Position numbers and translations under genes: made by a program | Origin: JAAZBG01 sp964390065 | GTDB taxonomy: Bacteria; Fibrobacterota; Chitinivibrionia; Chitinivibrionales; Chitinispirillaceae | Assembly: GCA_964390065.1 (NCBI GenBank) | Contig: CAYMGX010000003.1 | Location: forward strand, 26,905 to 90,904 | DNA: 64,000 bases | Reading direction: 5' to 3' | In this document: in pieces, positions 17,020-26,757 of the stretch | Position numbering within the stretch: the stretch's first letter is position 1 | How the letters are laid out: every line of letters starts with the position of its first letter | Notes under the pieces: generated by a model | Seen by the model: the letters and a program-made list of their open reading frames with translations, nothing else | Database searches by the model: none | What the model was told of the DNA's origin: nothing

Positions 17020-17796
17020 ATGAATTTTCGTCCATGTATAGACCTTCATAATGGCAAAGTGAAACAGATCGTTGGCAGTTCGCTTACTGATGAGCCTGCG
17101 AATCTGACAACGAATTTTGAAACCGATTTGCCATCATCGTACTTTGCCGGAATTTATAAAAAGGATAATATTACCGGCGGGCATGTCATTATGCTTGGGA
17201 AAGGTAATGAGGAAGCCGCGAGATCTGCATTGAAAGCATTTCCCGGTGGTCTTCAGGTTGGCGGCGGGATCAACACGCTTAACGCAAAAACATATCTTGA
17301 TGATGGTGCTTCACATGTAATTGTTACATCATATGTTTTTCATGACGGGTATATTGACTGGGCGAGAATAAGGGAACTCGCTGATACAATAGGGAAAAAC
17401 AGGCTTGTACTTGATCTCAGCTGCAAAAAGCGAGATGGACACTATTTTGTGGTCACTGATCGATGGCAGAAATTTACTGGAACTATAATTGGTCGTGACA
17501 TTTTTGCACAATTGGAAGATTATTGCGATGAATTTCTTGTTCATGCTGCTGATGTTGAAGGGAAACAGGGGGGAATTGATACCGGACTTGTTTCGCTATT
17601 GTCCGATGTATCACTAAAGCCGGTTACCTATGCAGGAGGAATACGATTGTTGCATGATCTGGAGGAGATCAGGGGGACTGGAAAAGGTCGTCTTGACGCA
17701 ACGATAGGAAGTGCCCTTGATCTTTTTGGGGGAGCGTTGAAGTATACAGACGTTGTCAAGTGGTTCAGGGAACAGCAGGTCAGGAATGAACAGTAG
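17020..17796 (+). CDS. hisA: eukaryotic-type HisA (ProFAR isomerase, HIS6-like)
   Basis: The protein catalyses the isomerisation of ProFAR to PRFAR in histidine synthesis if it follows its family. It has the features of the eukaryotic/HIS6 branch (TIGR02129) rather than common bacterial HisA: CIDLHNGKVKQIVG at the start, SSYFAGIYKKDN, LQVGGGI, DLSCKK, EFLVHAADVEGKQGGID, VTYAGGI and a final IGSALDLFGG. It has 258 residues, and AAGGG is upstream of the ATG. It stands apart from any his operon and overlaps apbE by 11 bases. Confidence 0.9.
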   Translation: MNFRPCIDLHNGKVKQIVGSSLTDEPANLTTNFETDLPSSYFAGIYKKDNITGGHVIMLGKGNEEAARSALKAFPGGLQVGGGINTLNAKTYLDDGASHVIVTSYVFHDGYIDWARIRELADTIGKNRLVLDLSCKKRDGHYFVVTDRWQKFTGTIIGRDIFAQLEDYCDEFLVHAADVEGKQGGIDTGLVSLLSDVSLKPVTYAGGIRLLHDLEEIRGTGKGRLDATIGSALDLFGGALKYTDVVKWFREQQVRNEQ

Positions 17797-18805
17797 AATG
17801 GGTACAAGGAATGCCGTTATTATAGCTTTAATCAGCATGTGTGTTGTTGTTTCCTGTACAAAAACTGTGAAATATTTTAAACATACATTTTTCAGAATGG
17901 ATACATTTGTTGAAATAACAATCCCGTTGACAGATATAAAAAAACAGAATACTCCGGATACAACAATGGTAATAGCATACATTGACTCGATTCTGACAGA
18001 ATGGGAGGAACGGTTTTCTGCGAATCGGGTCAACTCGGAAGTAAAGAAAATAAATCAGCGGCTGCGTGATACTGTTGCAATAAGTAAAGATCTTGCAGAT
18101 ATGATCAACGTAGCAAAAGCCTACGGTGATTCGCTTCGTGGTGGTTTTGATCTTACCATATTACCGCTTAAGGATTTGTGGCACTTATCAGAGGACTCTG
18201 ACGATACAGCAGCATATCCGCAGCCGGATCAATTACAGATAGATTCCGTGCTTGCAAATATTGATTACAGAAAGGTTTTGCTGTCGCAATCCGGGGATTC
18301 GTTGTACTTTATAAACAGAGATGTAAAAATTGATGTTGGTGGAGTCGCAAAGGGCTTTATCCTTGTGAGAATTGCCAACTACCTTACTGATAATGGCTTT
18401 ACAAATTATCTTGTAAACGGAGGCGGAGATATAATCGGTAATGGTGTTCGTGCTGACGGCAAAGCATGGGTGATTGGTATTCAACATCCAAGAAAAAGCG
18501 ATAGTTTACTTTCCGCATTTTCACTTGAACGTCGGTCTGTGTTTACAAGTGGAGATTATGAACGTTTCAGATTTATTAACGGACAGCGTGTGCATCACCT
18601 GTTTAACCCGCATACCGGTTATAGTGCGACAAATAATCAGAGTGTGAGCATATATGGAAATGATCCGTTGCAGAATAAATTTCTGAGCACTGGATTGTTT
18701 TCAACACCTGCAGACTCAATTGTTGCTTATATAAAAAAACGTCCGCACCTGGCATGTATGGTTGTTGATTCATCAGGAAAAGTTTACAAATGGGGTATAA
18801 AATGA
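17786..18805 (+). CDS. apbE: ApbE-family FAD:protein FMN transferase, lipoprotein
   Basis: The N-terminus MNSRMGTRNAVIIALISMC ends in VVVSC, a lipoprotein signal. The ApbE domain shows DLTILPLKDLW, VDVGGVAKGF-type (DVGGVAKGF), LVNGGGDIIGNG, FTSGDYERF and HHLFNPHTGY. Members transfer FMN covalently from FAD onto Thr in flavoproteins such as NqrB/C or RnfG. The ATG at 17786 is chosen from AGG six bases upstream and an 11-base overlap with hisA; 17798 is an alternative. No flavoprotein target is nearby. Confidence 0.9.
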   Translation: MNSRMGTRNAVIIALISMCVVVSCTKTVKYFKHTFFRMDTFVEITIPLTDIKKQNTPDTTMVIAYIDSILTEWEERFSANRVNSEVKKINQRLRDTVAISKDLADMINVAKAYGDSLRGGFDLTILPLKDLWHLSEDSDDTAAYPQPDQLQIDSVLANIDYRKVLLSQSGDSLYFINRDVKIDVGGVAKGFILVRIANYLTDNGFTNYLVNGGGDIIGNGVRADGKAWVIGIQHPRKSDSLLSAFSLERRSVFTSGDYERFRFINGQRVHHLFNPHTGYSATNNQSVSIYGNDPLQNKFLSTGLFSTPADSIVAYIKKRPHLACMVVDSSGKVYKWGIK

Positions 18806-18924
18806 GTTTGTACTGTAAACACAGGGACTGTGGTGAAGATGGCAAATTGACATTGTTGGCTAAATAATGCAATATAACGTGGAGACGTTTACAAAAGGTC
18901 TCATTGTACCACTGGTCCGAAAAA

Positions 18925-19236
18925 TTAGTACAATTCCGGGAAAATCTTTTTTAGTTGCGTTGATTCAAATACCCTTCCGATATGTTCCGGGATATTCTGG
19001 AATCGCAGTGGTATGTTGTTCTCTTTTGCCTTTAGAAGAACCCCGACGAGGAGACCTATAGACATACTGTCGACAAAGGTAGTCTTTTTAAGGTCAATTA
19101 CTATTCCTTTTGTGCCTCTGTTAATTGCTGCGCTAAGCTTTTCAAAGACGCATATGGTTGATTTCTGGGTTCCGCTTAAAGCCCCTTTAATTGAGTAGAG
19201 AATTCCACATTCAGTTTCCTGGCAACTTATTTCCAT
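18925..19236 (-). CDS. STAS-domain protein (anti-sigma factor antagonist type)
   Basis: The 103 residues are a single STAS domain with the pattern GIVIDLKKTTFVDSMSIGLLVGV; the Ser in DSMS is at the usual phosphorylation position. SpoIIAA-like proteins switch partner anti-sigma factors or kinases by Ser phosphorylation. No anti-sigma kinase, phosphatase or sigma gene lies beside it, so the partner is unknown. Confidence 0.82.
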   Translation of the reverse strand: MEISCQETECGILYSIKGALSGTQKSTICVFEKLSAAINRGTKGIVIDLKKTTFVDSMSIGLLVGVLLKAKENNIPLRFQNIPEHIGRVFESTQLKKIFPELY

Positions 19237-19590
19237 GAGAATACTTTCTGTTTGTAATTAACTTTGTTAAATTTGAACACCAACGTCAGGACTAATGTTT
19301 CAGGTAGCTATTGATATCTGAATTCTACAATTAATGGATGCATTTGGAATAGGTAAATTATCCTGGTTACAGAGATGAGTAGTCTGTTGAGAACAATATT
19401 GTTACGTATTTTACAACAATTTCTCAGTCAGATAATTCGTGCTGATAGGAACTTGTTTTAAAAGAAGATGATTTTAATTGAATAAAGAAACTAAATAGAA
19501 TACAATAAAATAAGTGTTTGGTTATTATCAGGGTGTTGTCAGAATGTATATAACACCTGAAATTTTAACGCAATGCGAGGGGTGAAGTAA
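19237..19590. other. intergenic, divergent promoter region
   Basis: About 350 AT-rich bases between the STAS gene and the sensor gene, with no frame or structured RNA recognised. Both genes must be transcribed outward from here. Confidence 0.45.
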
Positions 19591-21279
19591 ATGCCCATTA
19601 AGAAAAATCTGCTTGTTGGATTTGTAATTGATGAAATAAGTTCAATATATGCGACCGAACTTATCAGGGGTATTAAACAGGAAGCAAAAATTCTTGGACA
19701 CAAAATAATTCTGTTTCCCGGATGTAACCTGAATTCTCCCGATAATTTTGAATTTCAGGCCAATGTCATATATTCCTACATTAATAAATGTCACCTTGAT
19801 GCGCTTATTATGGCATCAGGTACATTCAGAAACTATATCACAGAAGCTGACTTTGAAAAATTTTACCTTCCATTTAAATCAATTCCTTTAGTTAGCCTAA
19901 GTGTGCCTATTGATGGTATACATAGCATAATAATCGATAATAAAACTGGAATTATGGATGCAGTTTCACATCTGGTTGAATTTCACCAATGTCGTCAGAT
20001 TGCTTTTATTAAAGGTCCTGATGGAAATCCGGAAGCACGGGATCGTCTTAACGCCTATATTGACGCAATGAAAAAAGAGCAACTGGAAATTGATGAACGG
20101 TTAATTGTCGATGGTTTATTTACGACATTAAGCGGATTTGATGCAGCAGAGAAGCTGTATTCACTTAATATTCCTTTCTGTTCAATTATCGCTGCGAATG
20201 ATGATATGGCAATAGGAGCGATGGATTATCTGAAAAGTATTAACAAAAGGATACCTCAGGATATCAGAATCATCGGATTTGATGATTCTGAGCTTTCTAA
20301 ATACTATGAACCCGCAGTGTCAACTGTTTCACAGAATCTCATTGAGCAGGGAATTACTGCCGTACGTACTGCTGTTGAGCTTTGTGAAAATGCAGCAGTT
20401 GTTCCATTTGTTCAAACAATCCCAACCCGCCTTATTATTCGTAATAGCTGTGGATGCAGTGACGCATCAAAACCATTATCAATACTTACAAATAAAAGTA
20501 ATCAAGCTTCGATGGATGCAGATGAGTTCTTTTTACATAATGCAGCATATAAGCCATACTATCAAATAATTGATAATTGTATAAAAAAAGAGGTTGATCA
20601 GGGAAGAAACGAGAAAATTATCTATAGCAGCTTTCATTCGGTTCTTTTTGAATGCAATGAATTCGGTTTGGATTTTGAAATGTGGAAAGAGGTACTGCTG
20701 TTATTGGCTCATAGATGGAAGCTCAAAACATACGGTACAAATAATGAAGCATTTGTTGAAAAAATAATCGGAGGTTTACAGTCGGTATTGCTTGATACTG
20801 TCCGGGTTATTGAAACCAGGAAAATTACTGAGTACAGAAAAACCTCATTTGTGTTTCGCGCTGCATACTCCAGACTTGCTTCAGCTCCGGATATTAAATC
20901 GCTTTCCGCTACGTTAGTTAAATATCTGCCGGAGCTGGAAATAAATAGCTGTATTATCGCATATTATGCAAAAGAGATTTATAACGGCCGCGATACTCAA
21001 TGGAATATTCCAGAATACGCCGAGATTATTGGCGCGATTGAAAATGGAGTGCCAATCGATTTGTCATCGGTTGATAAATCGTATTCGCCCGCCGAGTCGT
21101 TTGTTCCGGAATGGTTTCTTGAAAGAACCTGTTCCCTGGTATTGGTAGCAAAGGTATTGTATGTAAACGAATCTCAAATTGGTCTGGCTTTAATTGAACA
21201 CGGTAAACATATTGGCATTTATTATGAAACAATACTTCTGCAAATAAGTAATATGATAAAAAATGCAATGCACGATTAA
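19591..21279 (+). CDS. LacI-type periplasmic-binding-fold sensor without DNA-binding domain
   Basis: Residues 1 to about 290 form a Peripla_BP_3-like ligand-binding fold as in LacI/GalR regulators (LLVGFVIDEISS; IAANDDMAIGAMDYL; RIIGFDDSELS; IPTRLIIRNSCGCS), but the usual N-terminal helix-turn-helix is missing. Residues from about 300 on are helical and end in a GAF-like segment (LVLVAKVLYVNESQIGLALIEHG). The CGCS junction is common in proteins that join this fold to GGDEF or AraC outputs; here no output domain is seen. GGGGTG precedes the ATG. Placement before a GH3 gene suggests sugar sensing (inference). Confidence 0.72.
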   Translation: MPIKKNLLVGFVIDEISSIYATELIRGIKQEAKILGHKIILFPGCNLNSPDNFEFQANVIYSYINKCHLDALIMASGTFRNYITEADFEKFYLPFKSIPLVSLSVPIDGIHSIIIDNKTGIMDAVSHLVEFHQCRQIAFIKGPDGNPEARDRLNAYIDAMKKEQLEIDERLIVDGLFTTLSGFDAAEKLYSLNIPFCSIIAANDDMAIGAMDYLKSINKRIPQDIRIIGFDDSELSKYYEPAVSTVSQNLIEQGITAVRTAVELCENAAVVPFVQTIPTRLIIRNSCGCSDASKPLSILTNKSNQASMDADEFFLHNAAYKPYYQIIDNCIKKEVDQGRNEKIIYSSFHSVLFECNEFGLDFEMWKEVLLLLAHRWKLKTYGTNNEAFVEKIIGGLQSVLLDTVRVIETRKITEYRKTSFVFRAAYSRLASAPDIKSLSATLVKYLPELEINSCIIAYYAKEIYNGRDTQWNIPEYAEIIGAIENGVPIDLSSVDKSYSPAESFVPEWFLERTCSLVLVAKVLYVNESQIGLALIEHGKHIGIYYETILLQISNMIKNAMHD

Positions 21280-21522
21280 TGCTATAAAAGATTAAATCAC
21301 CGTTTTAGTAATTTTCACTATTTTACAAGTAATCGTGCTCAAGCGTTTCAGATTAAGTTTCTTCAGAATACTGCAGAACCATACTACACTTTATTTTTGC
21401 GATATCAAGTGCTTGTCACGCTGACTGTATTTGCCTGATACAAAATGCAAATAATATATTGCAGGTGGCAGTAGTAATTGCTGGTGCATATCTCAGAGAT
21501 ATTTCTGAATCAGGAAGGTTGG

Positions 21523-23793
21523 GTGCTGTTAATGCAAAATAAAGCATTTAAAAATAGTGCATTATCAATTGATAAAAGAGTTGAGTCACTCATTTCCGAA
21601 ATGAGCATGAAGGAAAAGGTCGCACAATTAGTCGGTATCTGGTGTGGCGGTATTGTTGATTTTGATGACGCATATTTGAATGATAAAGAAAAAATGAGGG
21701 AAACATTCGGTTTTGGTATTCATTCCGTTCATCCTTCATTTATGGCTATTAAAGAAACAGTTGAACAGCGCAACAGAATTCAGAAATATCTTCTTGACGA
21801 GACAAGACTTGGTATACCTGCATTGTTTTTTGATGAAGGTCCTCATGGATTAATGAGAAGAGAAGCGACGGTTTTCCCTCAGGTTATCGGTTTGTCGTGC
21901 TCCTGGGATCCGGGGCTTTTTCAGGAAATTTACAGAATCGTAGCGCTCGAAATGCGATCCCGTGGAACGCATCATGTTTTTTCCCCGAATCTTGATGTGT
22001 GCACTGAACCGCGATGGGGAAGAGTGGAGGAAACATGTGGTGAAGATCCCTATCTGACTGGTGTGCTTGGATCTGCTGCAGTAATTGGTTATCAGGGTTC
22101 CAACAATGGAGTAATCGGTCCTGATAGTGTCGCGGTAACAGTTAAACATTTTGCCGGACATGGACAGCCTGAAGCTGGAATCAACCAGGCACCATCAAAT
22201 GTATCACGTCGATTACTTTTTGAAAAACATCTGCTGCCTTTCAAAATGTGTATTGATGCATCAAAACCATTCTCAGTCATGCCGTCCTATAACGAAATTG
22301 ATGGTGTGCCATCACATTGCAATACCTGGTTGTTAAAAGATGTCCTGAGAGATATGATGGGGTTTAAAGGCATGATCATTTCTGACTATTATGGCATTGA
22401 ACATTTACATGTACGCCAGTCGGTAGCAGAGAGTCCAATGCATGCTGCTCTCAGGGCCCTAAGTGCAGGCGTTCAATGTGAGTTTCCCGGTGCAACGTGC
22501 TTTGTCCATATTGACCAGTTAGTTAATGAGAAAAAAATTGATATTTCGCTAATTGATAATGCAGTTCGTAAAGTGCTTCATCAGAAATTTTCAATGGGGC
22601 TGTTTGATAATCCATTTGTTGATTGTGGACGTGCTGTGGAAATAAGCCGGCGTAAGGAGCATACCGTGCTTGCTCTTAAAGCTGCAAGGGAGTCAATTGT
22701 ACTTTTAAAAAATGACTCGATACTTCCGTTACGATTAAATGAGTATAAAACGATTGCGGTGATCGGACCATGTGCAAAGACGACTGGTTTAGGCGGTTAT
22801 TCCGGTGAACCGTATCAGCAGGTAAGTCTTTACTCCGGAATTGTAAATCGTGCAGGTGCATTTGCAAATATCATTTATGCGCAGGGATGTAAATTAACAG
22901 ATAATAGTACAATAAGCTATTACAACTGGAAAAATGATCCCGTGGTTCCATCATCTGCTGATGAAAACAGGAAATTAATCGCAGATGCTATTGCAATTGC
23001 CAATACAGCGGATGTTATAATTCTTGCTATTGGCGAAAATGAGCAGCTCTGCCGTGAAGCCTGGTCAAAAGGGCATATCGGTGATACACATACACTTGAA
23101 TTATTTGGAGAGCAATCAGCGTTGGCAGAGGCTATGTTTGCAACAGGTAAACCGGTTATAGTATACCTGGCAAATGGCCGGCCCCTTTCGATTACCTCAA
23201 TAAATGCAAAGGCAAATGCTGTAATTGAGGGATGGTATATGGGAGAACAGGCTGGTACTGCTGCCGCTGAAGTACTATTTGGAGATATTTCTCCATCAGG
23301 TAAACTGACAATCACCTTTCCGAAATCAGTCGGACAGTTACCGCTGTATTATAATCATAAACCTCAGGCGCATTATGTTGATTATCTGACAATTGACAGT
23401 AAACCTTTATATCCGTTTGGTCATGGATTGAGTTATACTACCTTCAGTTATGGTGAAATCAGACTTTCATCCCGGGAAATTACCCGTGATGATTATGTTG
23501 TTGCGTCAATTGATATAACAAACAATGGCACAATGGATGGGGATGAAATAGTGCAGCTGTATATACGGGACAGTGTCGCTTCGGTAACTCGTCCGGTAAT
23601 GGAATTAAAAGACTTCAGGCGTATATCCCTTAAAAAAGGGGCAACTGAAGAAGTTCATTTTGTTATTGACAGAAGTAAGTTAGCATTTTGGAATATTGAC
23701 ATGCAATATATTGTTGAACCGGGTAAGTTCGAGCTTATGATCGGACGATCATCAGTAGAATATAAAAGTGTAAAATTTGCCGTTGTTGAGTAG
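21523..23793 (+). CDS. glycoside hydrolase family 3 (beta-glucosidase-like), cytoplasmic
   Basis: The N-terminal GH3 barrel has DEGPHG, RWGRVEETCGEDPYL, VKHFAGHG and the nucleophile motif IISDYYG (Asp near 288). The alpha/beta sandwich follows (SIVLLKNDSILPL, GENEQ, GWYMGEQAGTAAAEVLFGD), then a fibronectin III-like C-terminal domain (YPFGHGLSYTTF). About 756 residues, with no signal peptide, so it probably acts on imported oligosaccharides. The GTG at 21523 has AGGAAGG at good spacing; ATG 21532 is the alternative. The exact sugar specificity cannot be read from motifs. Confidence 0.9.
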   Translation: MLLMQNKAFKNSALSIDKRVESLISEMSMKEKVAQLVGIWCGGIVDFDDAYLNDKEKMRETFGFGIHSVHPSFMAIKETVEQRNRIQKYLLDETRLGIPALFFDEGPHGLMRREATVFPQVIGLSCSWDPGLFQEIYRIVALEMRSRGTHHVFSPNLDVCTEPRWGRVEETCGEDPYLTGVLGSAAVIGYQGSNNGVIGPDSVAVTVKHFAGHGQPEAGINQAPSNVSRRLLFEKHLLPFKMCIDASKPFSVMPSYNEIDGVPSHCNTWLLKDVLRDMMGFKGMIISDYYGIEHLHVRQSVAESPMHAALRALSAGVQCEFPGATCFVHIDQLVNEKKIDISLIDNAVRKVLHQKFSMGLFDNPFVDCGRAVEISRRKEHTVLALKAARESIVLLKNDSILPLRLNEYKTIAVIGPCAKTTGLGGYSGEPYQQVSLYSGIVNRAGAFANIIYAQGCKLTDNSTISYYNWKNDPVVPSSADENRKLIADAIAIANTADVIILAIGENEQLCREAWSKGHIGDTHTLELFGEQSALAEAMFATGKPVIVYLANGRPLSITSINAKANAVIEGWYMGEQAGTAAAEVLFGDISPSGKLTITFPKSVGQLPLYYNHKPQAHYVDYLTIDSKPLYPFGHGLSYTTFSYGEIRLSSREITRDDYVVASIDITNNGTMDGDEIVQLYIRDSVASVTRPVMELKDFRRISLKKGATEEVHFVIDRSKLAFWNIDMQYIVEPGKFELMIGRSSVEYKSVKFAVVE

Positions 23794-23858
23794 CAGGTAG
23801 TTTTTTCTGATAGATGATTTGGTTGTGACTGTCAACGGCTGTTAAAAATGGGGTAAAT

Positions 23859-24572
23859 ATGGTACTGGATGCAATTGTAAAGGATCTTGAACAATATGCG
23901 GACACTGCCCAGGCGAAAATTCTGAGTGGCTTTTTTAAAACAGGTAAAGGTCAGTATGGTGAGGGAGATAAATTCAGGGGGATAAAAGTACCGGTTATTC
24001 GTAAAATCGTTGGCATGTACAGCAAAACAGTTTCACTTGATGAGATTACTTTACTTCTGCATTCTGTTTACCACGAGGATCGCCTTTGTGCTTTACTCTT
24101 ACTTGTTAAAATGATGTCATGTGCGGATGAACGTTTGCAGAATAAAATTTTTACAGTATATGCAAAAAATACCCGTTATATCAACAATTGGGATCTGGTT
24201 GATTTGTCAGCTCCACAGATTTCAGGAGTGTATTTTGAATGCAGGTCAAGAGACCAGCTTTACAAGTGGGCCAAATCAGACCTGCTCTGGGAACGCCGTA
24301 TTTCCGTATTGTCAACATTTTGGTACATAAAGAAGTCATCGTTTGATGATGCATTTGCGATTATTGAAATGCTGCTTGGTGACAAAGAAGACCTGATGCA
24401 TAAAGCCTGCGGATGGATGTTGCGTGAAATCGGGAAACGGGATCAGTCTGTTCTTGAAATGTTTCTTAAAAAACACTATACAAAACTTCCCCGAACAACA
24501 TTACGCTATGCTATAGAGCGTTTTGAAGAGCCAAAACGGCAGGTATATCTCAAAGGCACATTCAGGAAATGA
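23859..24572 (+). CDS. AlkD-like DNA alkylation repair (HEAT-repeat) protein
   Basis: 237 residues of short helical repeats with FFKTGKGQYGEGDKFRGIKVP at the start and NNWDLVD, LWERRISVLSTFWYI and HKACGWMLREIGKRD further on, characteristic of the DNA_alkylation/AlkD family. AlkD glycosylases remove cationic alkylated bases without base flipping. GGGGT lies upstream of the ATG. It follows the GH3 gene by 65 bases. Confidence 0.9.
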   Translation: MVLDAIVKDLEQYADTAQAKILSGFFKTGKGQYGEGDKFRGIKVPVIRKIVGMYSKTVSLDEITLLLHSVYHEDRLCALLLLVKMMSCADERLQNKIFTVYAKNTRYINNWDLVDLSAPQISGVYFECRSRDQLYKWAKSDLLWERRISVLSTFWYIKKSSFDDAFAIIEMLLGDKEDLMHKACGWMLREIGKRDQSVLEMFLKKHYTKLPRTTLRYAIERFEEPKRQVYLKGTFRK

Positions 24573-24617
24573 TTGTATGTCACAAATAACAGTGTTTTTA
24601 ATCCCGAATGGGTTTAA

Positions 24618-24657
24618 ATCAATCGTAACTTAAAAATTTAATATCTGATCAATCGTA
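24618..24657 (+). repeat. two copies of ATCAATCGTA exactly 30 bp apart
   Basis: Copies start at 24618 and 24648, so they lie on the same face of the helix, upstream of dsbD. The arrangement fits two operator half-sites but could be chance. Confidence 0.35.
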
Positions 24658-24739
24658 GTGTACGTACTATATAGGCATCATGTATTGTTCATTATTTGAT
24701 TAGAATGTGTAATCTCAGATAATTATGGAGTTTGTAAGT

Positions 24740-26692
24740 ATGAGTTTGGTTAAACATCGCGGCGGCACTAAATGTAGCAGAGGAGTTTTAAGATTATTAG
24801 TTACATTATTTTTTATTCAGGTTTTTGTACAGCAGGCGTATTGTCAGGAATTACCAAGAATCAGTGTTGAGACGGTTTTGTCAAAACCGGTTTATGCAAA
24901 GGGTGATACAGTACTGGTTGCTCTGAAGATTTCGATTCCGGACAAACATCATTTTTATGATAATCCCAAAGGGCCTGGAATCGGTAAACCAATGGAGTAT
25001 GCTGTAAAAAGCGACGATGCGATAGTCTGGAACAGGTTACTCAAACAGAAATCTAAAAAGTTTACACCTGAAGTTGGCGGCTGGGTCAATTCATTCGATG
25101 GTCATGTCTGTTTTTTCCTGCAAGGTGTAGTATCAGATTCCGCAGCTGAAATGTCTTACAAAAATACAGTAAGTATAACAGGACTAATGTGTGATAAGTC
25201 CTGTTATCCCGTTGATGAAACTGTGGAGTTCACAGTACCTGTAGGCAGAACGTCAGAAAAAACTCTTTTCAATAATGATAATACCATTTTACAGGCTTTG
25301 AAAATATCCACAAAAACTCAGGCGCTATCCCCTTATGTTGATTTACAGAATACGACAATGGCCTTAACCGGTCCGGGACTGGGTATTGTTGAATTGAATT
25401 TGGGTGCTCTGCAACGCGATGTGCAGTCTGAAACGTATGACTGGAAATTTTCACCTCAAAATGCCGGAACGGATATAAATATCTTTCTGGCAATACTGTT
25501 GGCTTTTATTGCAGGTATAATCCTCAATGCAATGCCATGTGTTTTACCCGTACTTGGCATAAAGATACTTTCATTTGCGCAAGGTACAGATATGGATCGA
25601 AAGAAAACCATTCTGCGCAGTCTTGTTTTTTCTGCCGGAGTGGTATCGGTATTTATGCTTCTGGCACTACTTGCCTCATTTGCAAGTTTTTCCTGGGGAC
25701 AACAGTTTCAGGATCCCAAAGCGCTTATTGCCATTATTGCTTTAATTGTTGTTTTTGCACTTGGACTTTTTGATGTGTACATGCTCAATGTGTCAGGTTC
25801 AGTGGCAAATAGTACCATTCAAAAACGCGATGGTATCGCAGGTGATTTCTTCAAAGGTGTTTTTGCGACAGTTCTTGCAACACCGTGCAGCGGACCATTT
25901 CTTGGAGCAGTTCTCGCATGGTCACTGTTGCAGCCTGCATATGCAGTCTTTATTGTTTATACGACTATAGGTTTAGGAATGAGTTTCCCCTATATTCTTT
26001 TATCGTCAATTCCAAAGTTGTCAAAATACCTGCCTAAACCGGGTGGCTGGATGAATGATTTTAAGAAAATCATGGGATTTCTGCTTATCGGTTTTGCAGT
26101 GTATCTGATGATTGGATTGCCATCAGATATGATTGTCCCAACAGTTCTTTTCTGTGTAGTTCTCGCTTTTGGAGTGGTTGTTTTCACAAGAATCGCTCCT
26201 TATGGTTCTTCCGTGAAAACAAACGTCATTGCGCTTTTTTCTGCGCTATTGATAATTGGCGGCGCACTGTACACGTCATTTATGGTCGTTTATCCCTCAT
26301 TTTCAAATAGTGCAGCAGCAAGTATTGAAAAAGAGAATGATGTCTGGGTTGATTTTGAACCGGAGTTATTTGTTAGTGCGCAAAAAGAGGGAAGAAATGT
26401 AATTCTTGATTTTACTGCAAACTGGTGTATGAATTGTCAATATAATTACATAATGGTACTTACAAAAAAAGATGTTGCTGCATTGATTAAAGAGAAAAAT
26501 GTACTGGCGCTTAAAGTTGATGTGACATCACCGGATGCTGTAAAGGATTCACTATTACGCTCATTAGGCTCTCAAAGTATTCCGTTTTTAGCAATATTTT
26601 CAGGCAGTACACCAGATAAACCGGTCGTAATGCGGGATGTTCTGACAAAAGGCAGTGTACTGCGTGAATTGAATAAACTGGAAACATTATAA
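24740..26692 (+). CDS. dsbD: thiol:disulfide interchange protein DsbD
   Basis: A signal sequence is followed by the periplasmic DsbD-alpha domain with its Cys pair (LMCDKSCYPV), eight membrane helices with the conserved PCVLP and PCSGPF cysteines, and a C-terminal thioredoxin-like domain with the active site WCMNC. It carries electrons from cytoplasmic thioredoxin to periplasmic acceptors. All six redox cysteines are present. ATG 24740 is preferred (GGAG nine bases upstream) over ATG 24725. No DsbC, DsbG or cytochrome c assembly gene is adjacent. Confidence 0.93.
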   Translation: MSLVKHRGGTKCSRGVLRLLVTLFFIQVFVQQAYCQELPRISVETVLSKPVYAKGDTVLVALKISIPDKHHFYDNPKGPGIGKPMEYAVKSDDAIVWNRLLKQKSKKFTPEVGGWVNSFDGHVCFFLQGVVSDSAAEMSYKNTVSITGLMCDKSCYPVDETVEFTVPVGRTSEKTLFNNDNTILQALKISTKTQALSPYVDLQNTTMALTGPGLGIVELNLGALQRDVQSETYDWKFSPQNAGTDINIFLAILLAFIAGIILNAMPCVLPVLGIKILSFAQGTDMDRKKTILRSLVFSAGVVSVFMLLALLASFASFSWGQQFQDPKALIAIIALIVVFALGLFDVYMLNVSGSVANSTIQKRDGIAGDFFKGVFATVLATPCSGPFLGAVLAWSLLQPAYAVFIVYTTIGLGMSFPYILLSSIPKLSKYLPKPGGWMNDFKKIMGFLLIGFAVYLMIGLPSDMIVPTVLFCVVLAFGVVVFTRIAPYGSSVKTNVIALFSALLIIGGALYTSFMVVYPSFSNSAAASIEKENDVWVDFEPELFVSAQKEGRNVILDFTANWCMNCQYNYIMVLTKKDVAALIKEKNVLALKVDVTSPDAVKDSLLRSLGSQSIPFLAIFSGSTPDKPVVMRDVLTKGSVLRELNKLETL

Positions 26693-26757
26693 ACAAAAAA
26701 CTCGTCACATCAATGTGAGATTACTATTGGAAGATCAGGTTGAATATATTCCGGTAA

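Noticed and set aside
17020..17796. Standard bacterial HisA
   Set aside because: Sequence blocks match HIS6-type proteins instead, and no his operon is present.
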